Assembly (NCBI GenBank): GCA_029881855.1
Contig: JAOULU010000122.1
Location: 1-5,605 of the forward strand
Source of the DNA: Nitrosomonas sp.
Lineage (GTDB): Bacteria > Pseudomonadota > Gammaproteobacteria > Burkholderiales > Nitrosomonadaceae
Direction: 5' to 3'
DNA length: 5,605 bases
The notes below the pieces were generated by a model. That model worked only from the letters and a program-made list of their open reading frames with translations, was not told the origin of the DNA and did not search any database. Below are positions 1 through 5,605 of this stretch, piece after piece. Within the stretch, counting starts at the first letter, position 1, and every line of letters starts with the position of its first letter. A program made the position numbers and the translations under genes.

Positions 1-1
1 A

Positions 2-36
2 TTCCTCACTTTGGCTCATTGAGTCAAAGTGAGGAA
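2..36. repeat. 16-bp inverted repeat (strong hairpin) at the left edge
   Basis: The left arm (2-17) pairs with the right arm (21-36) around a three-base loop, ATT. Twelve outer pairs are perfect (TTCCTCACTTTG with CAAAGTGAGGAA). The inner part continues with one G-T wobble and three more pairs. The right arm is not followed by a T-run on the plus strand, so it is not a classical intrinsic terminator in that direction. The flank that would supply the T-run for a minus-strand terminator lies outside the window. It may be a terminator of an unseen neighbour, an RNA-end stabilising stem, or a hairpin in the 5' leader of the gene at 79. Confidence 0.75.
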
Positions 37-66
37 GAGAAGATCATTATTGATCAAAAATTTGTT

Positions 67-74
67 GGAGGTGG
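67..74 (+). promoter_or_regulatory. Strong Shine-Dalgarno that sets the start at 79
   Basis: GGAGGTGG contains a full GGAGG core seven bases before the ATG at 79. The reading frame is open back to the window edge and has a TTG at 19. This ribosome site, together with a signal peptide beginning exactly at 79, favours the ATG. Confidence 0.8.
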
Positions 75-78
75 CAGT

Positions 79-633
79 ATGATTAAGTCGATAACAAATA
101 TATGGACTACAGTATTCATACTTTCTGTATTTTTTTATTGTAGCCTAGCAAATGCGCATGGGAACGTCGCCCTGGAGCAAGATAACTGTGTACGTAATAT
201 GGGTGGAAGTATGGTTCATTTGAGTACTTATCAACCACAATATGACCCAGAAGCAGAGTATTGCACAGAAATTCCCAAAAACGGTAAAACACTATGGGTA
301 CTAGATCTTATAGATCATGCATTGCGTGACATGCCAATCAATATACAGATAGTTAGAGCCAGTGGCGAAGCAATAAATGAAACTGTAGCGTCTTTACGCT
401 CAGTAAACCATATAGATGGTGTAATTAAAGGGGAGTCTGATCTGGATGAAGGATTATATACTGTCTACATCACAGGCGAAGGAATCCCTCCAGTACACTA
501 TGAGTTTCCATTACGCGTACAAATGATCAACTATGCAGATGCTTTTAGTACTGCCGCAGTGCCTATCATTGTATTATTATTACTTACCTTATTTACAAGA
601 AAGTTTTTAAGATTGCGCCAATTAAAGCTTTGA
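79..633 (+). CDS. Secreted, C-terminally membrane-anchored protein of unknown function, predicted mature N-terminal histidine
   Basis: The product has 184 residues and I cannot assign a function. Residues 1-26 are a typical signal peptide: Lys3, a hydrophobic stretch from about 8 to 24, and ANA before the predicted cut. The mature protein would begin His27-Gly28. The periplasmic part (27 to about 155) has only two cysteines, Cys37 and Cys62, which may form a disulfide or take part in metal binding. It also has His47, His80, His111 and His140. Residues 156-172 form a hydrophobic segment followed by a basic tail (TRKFLRLRQLKL), which suggests a single anchor with the C-terminus in the cytoplasm. 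I loosely recall similar uncharacterised proteins (HG start, two Cys, LRDMP-like motif) in nitrifiers and methylotrophs, but that is memory, not a search. An N-terminal histidine is how CopC-type proteins and copper monooxygenases build a copper site, so copper binding is possible but unproven. The ATG is chosen over the upstream TTG because of the GGAGG site and signal peptide. Confidence 0.8.
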   Translation: MIKSITNIWTTVFILSVFFYCSLANAHGNVALEQDNCVRNMGGSMVHLSTYQPQYDPEAEYCTEIPKNGKTLWVLDLIDHALRDMPINIQIVRASGEAINETVASLRSVNHIDGVIKGESDLDEGLYTVYITGEGIPPVHYEFPLRVQMINYADAFSTAAVPIIVLLLLTLFTRKFLRLRQLKL

Positions 634-771
634 TGGATTATTGAGCTTAGTTTAGTAACTTTCCCTGTAACTAATACACCTCTGAAGGCGATTTCTTTTA
701 TTTAAAGAAGCAACTGTATAGTTTCACCCCAACACAGATAATTACCTGATCAAATCTGAACCATACTCAGC

Positions 772-1152
772 TTATTTACCCGCAGATATTGGTGGCTTGC
801 AATAAAAACGTGAAGGGAATTCCTCGTTGCGTTTTCTATTTCTGATGACATCCCCACCTTCTCTGATGCAAACTGCTGTTGACATGTCCAAGCTGGGAAA
901 ATATTCATTAGATCCTGGTTGGGCTGATGTTGATGGTACTTTCTCCCTGATTCTGGCACAGGTTTCTGACTCATTGGGCTTGGGTGGTGTATCGGTCATG
1001 GCCGGTAACGGACACAAGTTACAGGGATCGCCTGGGCATAAACAACCACTGCAATTAGTCTGAGCTAGTGCTGGTACAGCCAACATAACTAACCATAAAC
1101 CACAAATGCATACAAATAAGATCACGACTATTTTCTTTAATCCCAAATCCAC
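772..1152 (-). CDS. Small exported cysteine-rich protein of unknown function
   Basis: The product has 126 residues and begins with GTG, seven bases after AAAGGA. Residues 1-30 form a signal peptide: Lys6-Lys7, a hydrophobic core from 8 to 26, and ALA at 28-30 before Gln31. There is no cysteine at +1, so it is not a lipoprotein. The mature part has eight cysteines. Five are clustered just after the cleavage site (34, 37, 39, 44 and 47, in the pattern CxxCxCx4CxxC), then Cys65, Cys95 and Cys118. An even number in an exported protein fits four disulfides; the cluster could also bind metal. A proline-rich linker (48-59) follows the cluster, and the C-terminal half is charged, with an Asn-Arg-Lys-Arg-Asn run at 105-109. 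It is convergent with the gene at 79-633 and divergent from the ABC-F gene. Clear signal peptide, ribosome site and promoter-like -10 argue for a real gene, not an antisense shadow. No family is recognised with certainty. Confidence 0.75.
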   Translation of the reverse strand: MDLGLKKIVVILFVCICGLWLVMLAVPALAQTNCSGCLCPGDPCNLCPLPAMTDTPPKPNESETCARIREKVPSTSAQPGSNEYFPSLDMSTAVCIREGGDVIRNRKRNEEFPSRFYCKPPISAGK

Positions 1153-1159
1153 AATTTTT

Positions 1160-1165
1160 TCCTTT
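1160..1165 (-). promoter_or_regulatory. Shine-Dalgarno supporting the GTG start at 1152
   Basis: Read on the minus strand the site is AAAGGA, seven bases before GTG. No ATG in this frame lies at the signal-peptide N-terminus, so this site decides the non-ATG start. Confidence 0.6.
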
Positions 1166-1204
1166 TATTGATATATTCTCGAACTTCTGCAATCTTACAC
1201 AAAT

Positions 1205-1233
1205 ATTATAGCGAATAGCTTTTATAAAGTTGT
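1205..1233 (-). promoter_or_regulatory. Candidate sigma-70 promoter for the cysteine-rich protein gene
   Basis: On the minus strand a perfect TATAAT (1210 down to 1205) lies 53 bases before the GTG. The hexamer 17 bases upstream (ACAACT, 1233 down to 1228) matches the -35 consensus poorly, at two of six positions. There is no TG extension. The call rests mainly on the -10 and on its position between divergent genes. Confidence 0.35.
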
Positions 1234-1239
1234 TATCAC

Positions 1240-1268
1240 TCGCCATAACGCGCAAAAACCTTTAAAAT
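1240..1268 (+). promoter_or_regulatory. Candidate sigma-70 promoter for the ABC-F gene
   Basis: TCGCCA (1240-1245, four of six matches to TTGACA) is followed after 17 bases by TAAAAT (1263-1268, five of six matches to TATAAT). The expected transcript start is near 1275, giving a leader of about 30 bases before the TTG at 1305. It is read by eye only. Confidence 0.35.
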
Positions 1269-1294
1269 ACACCCCCTTTTCCCATCCATCAATT

Positions 1295-1297
1295 AGG
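1295..1297 (+). promoter_or_regulatory. Short Shine-Dalgarno (AGG) before the TTG start
   Basis: AGG within TTAGGTAA lies seven bases before the TTG at 1305. It is a minimal site. The start is also supported by protein alignment from memory: twelve residues precede and include the TMQFG motif, exactly as in E. coli YbiT. Confidence 0.5.
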
Positions 1298-1304
1298 TAA
1301 CACA

Positions 1305-2909
1305 TTGATTACAACAGCCAATATAACCATGCAATTTGGGGCTAAGCCTCTGTTTGAAAATGTTTCTGTAAAATTTGGTGGTGGTAATCGTTATGGACTG
1401 ATTGGCGCTAATGGATGCGGTAAATCTACATTCATGAAAATTCTTGGCAAAGACCTTGAACCAACTTCAGGCAATATCAGCGTAGACAGCGGCGAACGTG
1501 TGGGTAAACTACGTCAGGATCAATTTGCATTTGAAGATTATCTTGTGATTGATACAGTCATGATGGGACATGAAGATTTATGGCGTGTTAAAGAAGAACG
1601 TGATGCTATTTATGCCAACCCCGATGCCTCTGAAGAAGATTATATGCATGCAGCTGAACTTGAAACTGAATTTGCGGAATTAGATGGTTATTCTGCCGAG
1701 GCGCGTGCAGGAGAATTACTGTTAGGTGTAGGCATTCCATCTGACCAACACCATGGCCCAATGCAAGCAATTGCACCTGGTTTCAAATTACGTGTATTGC
1801 TGGCTCAAGCGTTATTTTCCAACCCAGATATATTATTGCTGGATGAGCCAACAAACAACCTTGATATCAACACCATTCGTTGGTTGGAAGATATTATTAA
1901 TGCCAGCAAAAATACTATTATTATTATTTCTCATGACCGACACTTTTTGAACAGTGTTTGCACACATATGGCTGATATGGATTATGGTGAGTTACGTGTT
2001 TATCCCGGCAATTATGATGAATATATGACCGCCTCAACTCAGGTACGTGAACGTATGCTGGCTAATAATGCTAAGAAGAAGGCGCAGATTGCTGACTTAC
2101 AATCTTTTGTCAGTCGTTTCTCTGCCAATGCATCTAAAGCCAGACAAGCGACCAGTCGCGCCCGTCAAATTGAAAAAATAAAACTCGAAGATGTAAAGCC
2201 TTCTAGTCGCCAATATCCGTACATTCGCTTTGAGGTTGACGCCAAAGATAAACTACATCGTCTAGCAGTTTCAGTTAAAGACATCAGCAAAAGTTTCCCT
2301 GGATTGGATAAGCCGTTATTTGAGCATTTCAGTCTAGACATTGAAGCTGGAGAAAAAGTGGCGATTATCGGCCCCAATGGCATTGGAAAAACGACATTAC
2401 AGCGCTGTCTTGTAGGTGATCTAACACCTGATACTGGTGAAATAAGATGGGCCGAAAAAGCACAAACAGGTTATTATCCACAAGATCATGCTGCAGACTT
2501 TACCCATGAATGTTCATTGACGGAATGGATGGAACAATGGCGGCAAGCGAGTGATGACGACCAGGCCATCCGTAGTACACTGGGACGATTGTTATTCTCT
2601 GGGGATGAGGTAAAGAAATCTGTTAAAGTTATATCTGGTGGCGAGCAAGGTCGCATGCAATTTGGCAAATTGATTCTACAAAAGCCAAATATTATGTTGA
2701 TGGATGAACCTACCAATCATCTGGATATGGAATCTATTGAGGCACTCAATAGTGCGTTAGAAAAATATACAGGTACTTTGATTTTTATTTCGCATGATCG
2801 AGAATTTGTTTCCTCACTAGCAACTCGTATTCTGGAAATGAAACCTGATGGTATTAATGACTTCAAGGGAAATTATGAAGACTATCTACGGTATCAAGGG
2901 ATCACATAA
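1305..2909 (+). CDS. ybiT: ABC-F family ATPase, YbiT type
   Basis: The 534-residue cytosolic protein has two nucleotide-binding domains in one chain and no membrane segments, the hallmark of ABC-F proteins. These act on ribosomes rather than as transporters. Domain 1 has Walker [10 protein letters not shown] (34-42), Walker [12 protein letters not shown] (177-187, catalytic Glu181) and His210. Its signature position reads APGFK (157-161) instead of LSGG, as in E. coli YbiT (APGWK). A charged helical linker (about 240-320), the segment that contacts the peptidyl-tRNA region in ABC-F factors, is almost identical to YbiT from memory. Domain 2 has Walker [10 protein letters not shown] (356-364), signature SGGEQ (444-448), Walker B with Asp467 and Glu468, and His497. 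Length and both ends match YbiT (about 530 residues). The start is TTG. It is divergent from the cysteine-rich gene, and its 3' end overlaps the next gene by 35 bases. The family call is very secure. The exact cellular role of YbiT is less clear than that of EttA; a part in translation or antibiotic tolerance is inferred from the family. Confidence 0.96.
   Translation: MITTANITMQFGAKPLFENVSVKFGGGNRYGLIGANGCGKSTFMKILGKDLEPTSGNISVDSGERVGKLRQDQFAFEDYLVIDTVMMGHEDLWRVKEERDAIYANPDASEEDYMHAAELETEFAELDGYSAEARAGELLLGVGIPSDQHHGPMQAIAPGFKLRVLLAQALFSNPDILLLDEPTNNLDINTIRWLEDIINASKNTIIIISHDRHFLNSVCTHMADMDYGELRVYPGNYDEYMTASTQVRERMLANNAKKKAQIADLQSFVSRFSANASKARQATSRARQIEKIKLEDVKPSSRQYPYIRFEVDAKDKLHRLAVSVKDISKSFPGLDKPLFEHFSLDIEAGEKVAIIGPNGIGKTTLQRCLVGDLTPDTGEIRWAEKAQTGYYPQDHAADFTHECSLTEWMEQWRQASDDDQAIRSTLGRLLFSGDEVKKSVKVISGGEQGRMQFGKLILQKPNIMLMDEPTNHLDMESIEALNSALEKYTGTLIFISHDREFVSSLATRILEMKPDGINDFKGNYEDYLRYQGIT
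2865..2870 (+). promoter_or_regulatory. Shine-Dalgarno inside the ABC-F gene for the overlapping gene
   Basis: AAGGGA lies four bases before the ATG at 2875, a slightly short spacing. It favours this ATG over in-frame ATGs at 2848 and 2857, which would add residues ahead of the signal peptide. Confidence 0.5.
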
Positions 2910-3252
2910 TTTAAAACACGTTGCACTTGTTCTTGTTTTTTTAGGTTTTGGGAGTGTATTTCTCTCAGTAGCTCATGCAGAAAGTGTACAGTACCTACAA
3001 CAACGTGCCAGCTTTGCGTATGACATGATGATACAAGCCCAAAAAAATGCAGAAACTTCAACCCGAAAAATGACTGCTGCAGAAAAAAATCTTGCAATCG
3101 CCAAGCAAAAATTCACTGAAGCTAAGGAAATTGCTGAGACTGCTCGAGAAGAATCTAAACAAGCAAATGCCGCAATGCATCAAGCTACCACCACATGGAA
3201 AAATGCTTCTGAAGCACTGGCGATTGAGTGGGAGAAATCCGGAAAAAGATAA
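2875..3252 (+). CDS. Small exported alanine-heptad coiled-coil protein, function unknown
   Basis: The product is 125 residues from the ATG at 2875. Residues 1-35 form a signal peptide: basic N-region (Lys2, Lys8, Lys14), hydrophobic core 16-33, and AHA before the cut at Glu36. The mature 90 residues lack cysteine and proline and look like one continuous helix. Alanine occupies positions 48, 55, 69, 76, 83, 90, 97, 104 and 111, with Ser62 filling the one gap, an exact seven-residue period. The partner core positions are Met52, Ala59, Met66, Leu73, Phe80, Ala87, Ser94, Met101, Trp108 and Leu115. Such alanine-cored coils pack tightly, as in Alacoil or Lpp-like helices, so an oligomeric periplasmic rod or bundle is plausible. 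No lipobox is present. The gene begins inside the ABC-F gene (35-base overlap, different frame), so co-transcription and translational coupling are likely. No named family is recognised. Confidence 0.8.
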   Translation: MKTIYGIKGSHNLKHVALVLVFLGFGSVFLSVAHAESVQYLQQRASFAYDMMIQAQKNAETSTRKMTAAEKNLAIAKQKFTEAKEIAETAREESKQANAAMHQATTTWKNASEALAIEWEKSGKR

Positions 3253-3287
3253 ACAATAGATACACAACAACTGGAATTGTTACAATC

Positions 3288-3716
3288 TTACGACAACCAA
3301 AGTATCATCCTCACATGAGGAATACCTGCCTCTATAAATTCTTCCCCAGTAACTTTAAAACCAAATCTTTCATAGAAACCAATCGCAGAAGTTTGCGCAT
3401 TTAAAACAACTTCTTTTGTACCCTGGTTCCTAGATTCTTCAAGCAACCGCAACATCATGGCGCTACCAAACCCTTTGCCGCGCCATTCTTTCAAAACGGC
3501 CATACGTCCGATATAGCCATCCTGCAATAATCTTGCTGTGCCAATAGGCTCCCCTTGCGGGCTCATTGCAAGTATATGTAGGCAAATCTCGTCAAATTCA
3601 TCCCATTCTAATTCTACGGGAACCTGCTGTTCATGAATAAACACGCTTTCACGGATAGCACGCAATACAGGTGCTTGGTCTTGCCAATTAACGATATGTA
3701 TTTGTTGAGAAAACAT
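3288..3716 (-). CDS. GNAT family N-acetyltransferase
   Basis: The 142-residue cytosolic protein is of normal length for a single GNAT domain. The acetyl-CoA pyrophosphate-binding loop is visible as RGKGFG (79-84), preceded by the strand IGRMAVL (69-75). The C-terminal GFYERFGF (113-120) is typical motif B. The N-terminal VFIHEQQVPVELEWDEFD (25-42) followed by His47 is characteristic of the YjcF/ElaA-like branch of small GNATs, whose substrates are mostly unknown. It follows purA by 19 bases on the same strand, so it is probably the third gene of a hisZ-purA-GNAT transcript. No Shine-Dalgarno is visible before the ATG; reinitiation after purA is possible. The acceptor (protein, amine or antibiotic) cannot be told from the sequence, and position next to purA does not by itself imply a purine role. 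Confidence 0.9.
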   Translation of the reverse strand: MFSQQIHIVNWQDQAPVLRAIRESVFIHEQQVPVELEWDEFDEICLHILAMSPQGEPIGTARLLQDGYIGRMAVLKEWRGKGFGSAMMLRLLEESRNQGTKEVVLNAQTSAIGFYERFGFKVTGEEFIEAGIPHVRMILWLS

Positions 3717-3735
3717 AACAGCAAAATTGGCAATA

Positions 3736-5052
<1,317 letters not shown>

Positions 5053-5069
5053 CTATCTCAGTAAACCAA

Positions 5070-5605
5070 TTAAATTGCTTCAACTACCCACTCCCCATTA
5101 CGCAATATCAGTTGCCTGTCACAATCTAGTGTTACCCCCTGTTGTCCTGGAAGAGCCACAATAACAATTTTCCCGGCATCACGTAATGTACTAATTGCCT
5201 TATCTAAGGCTTCATTATCTTTCATGTAGGGCGCACGTATCCCCTTAGGATAGGGTGCTTGTTTAACCAGTCGAGACAGCTCTCGTAAATCCATACTAAA
5301 ACCAGTCGCAGGACGCGACCTTCCAAAAGCTCTACCAATTTCATCATAGCGCCCACCTAATGCAATGGCATTGGAGCAACCTCGAGAATAAGCTGCAAAT
5401 ACCATGCCTGTATGGTAGTGATAGCCGCGCAAATCAGCTAGATCGAAAGCAACCGTATCTACTAACTTGCTTAATTCTTCTCCAACCATTTCAAGCTCAT
5501 CTAGCGCTGTTTTGATTTCTAAATGATTGGGCAACCACTTGCGAGCTTCTTCAAATATCTTTTCATCTCCATAAAGCTCAGGCAGCAACAGCAATGCATC
5601 ACGCG
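5070..5605 (-). CDS. hisZ: ATP phosphoribosyltransferase regulatory subunit, C-terminal part (5' end outside window)
   Basis: HisZ is a histidyl-tRNA synthetase paralogue that cannot charge tRNA. It binds short-form HisG and makes it active and histidine-sensitive at the first step of histidine synthesis. The window holds the last 177 codons or so, roughly the C-terminal 45% of a protein usually about 380 residues. The frame remains open through 5605, reading Arg-Asp-Ala before the LLLLPELYGD segment, so the TTG at 5594 is an internal Leu codon, not the start. The diagnostic region is FDLADLRGYHYHTGMVFAAY, then ALGGRYDEIGRAFGRSRPATGFSMDL. This matches HisZ rather than HisS, which has RGLDYYTG and an added anticodon-binding domain. 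Here the protein ends soon after this region, with a short tail. It is followed by purA after 38 bases. Confidence 0.93.
   Translation of the reverse strand, partial: RDALLLLPELYGDEKIFEEARKWLPNHLEIKTALDELEMVGEELSKLVDTVAFDLADLRGYHYHTGMVFAAYSRGCSNAIALGGRYDEIGRAFGRSRPATGFSMDLRELSRLVKQAPYPKGIRAPYMKDNEALDKAISTLRDAGKIVIVALPGQQGVTLDCDRQLILRNGEWVVEAI

Noticed and set aside
42..55. Small palindrome GATCA-TTAT-TGATC before the first gene, resembling a Fur or FNR-like site
   Set aside because: Only five pairs per arm; it does not fit the FNR spacing (TTGAT-N4-ATCAA) or the full Fur consensus, so no regulator can be named.
19..78. Extension of the first gene back to TTG at 19 or beyond the window edge
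   Set aside because: It would put about 20 charged residues ahead of a normal signal peptide and ignore the GGAGG site placed exactly for the ATG at 79.
693..709. Inverted repeat TTCTTT/AAAGAA in the gap between the convergent genes ending at 633 and 772, considered as a terminator
   Set aside because: Six weak A/T-rich pairs and no T-run after the stem on either strand. The 138-base gap otherwise shows nothing recognisable.
827..1063. Plus-strand open frame opposite the cysteine-rich gene
   Set aside because: No ribosome site, no protein-like domain or signal; the minus strand has a signal peptide, ribosome site and ordered cysteines, so this is its shadow.
1055..1255. Minus-strand open frame reaching into the divergent promoter region
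   Set aside because: It overlaps the start of the cysteine-rich gene in another frame, crosses its likely promoter, and has no recognisable features.
2848..2874. Upstream in-frame ATGs (2848 and 2857) for the small coil protein
   Set aside because: They add an unneeded N-terminal extension before the signal peptide and have no suitable ribosome site, unlike the ATG at 2875.

Overview
The window looks like a piece of proteobacterial chromosome, most likely betaproteobacterial. The evidence is a minus-strand hisZ-purA pair, an arrangement known from betaproteobacteria (often downstream of hflK-hflC), and an ABC-F ATPase very close to E. coli YbiT along its whole length. The base composition is moderately A+T-rich. 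From recall of similar small secreted proteins I would guess a Nitrosomonas-like ammonia oxidizer, but nothing in the window proves the genus. No phage, insertion sequence, CRISPR, tRNA or rRNA signal is visible.

Layout. A strong 16-bp hairpin lies at the left edge (2-36). Next is a plus-strand gene (79-633) for a secreted, C-terminally anchored protein of unknown function whose predicted mature N-terminus is histidine. Converging on it is a minus-strand gene (772-1152) for a small exported cysteine-rich protein of unknown function. A 152-bp divergent promoter region (1153-1304) separates this gene from a ybiT-type ABC-F gene (1305-2909) that starts with TTG. The last 35 bases of the ABC-F gene overlap a small gene (2875-3252) for an exported helical protein with alanine at almost every seventh residue. 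The right half is a minus-strand cluster, hisZ (cut by the right edge), purA and a GNAT acetyltransferase. It converges on the small helical gene with only 35 bases between the stop codons.

Functionally there are two blocks. The right block is housekeeping. HisZ is the regulatory subunit of the first step of histidine synthesis, which consumes ATP and PRPP and feeds AICAR back to purine synthesis. PurA makes adenylosuccinate, committing IMP to AMP. The GNAT gene follows 19 bases behind purA and is probably co-transcribed. The left block combines a translation factor of the ABC-F family with three small envelope proteins of unknown function. I found no evidence of a new defence or mobile system. 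The unexplained material is the three small exported proteins, whose features (N-terminal His, Cys cluster, alanine heptads) can each be tested.
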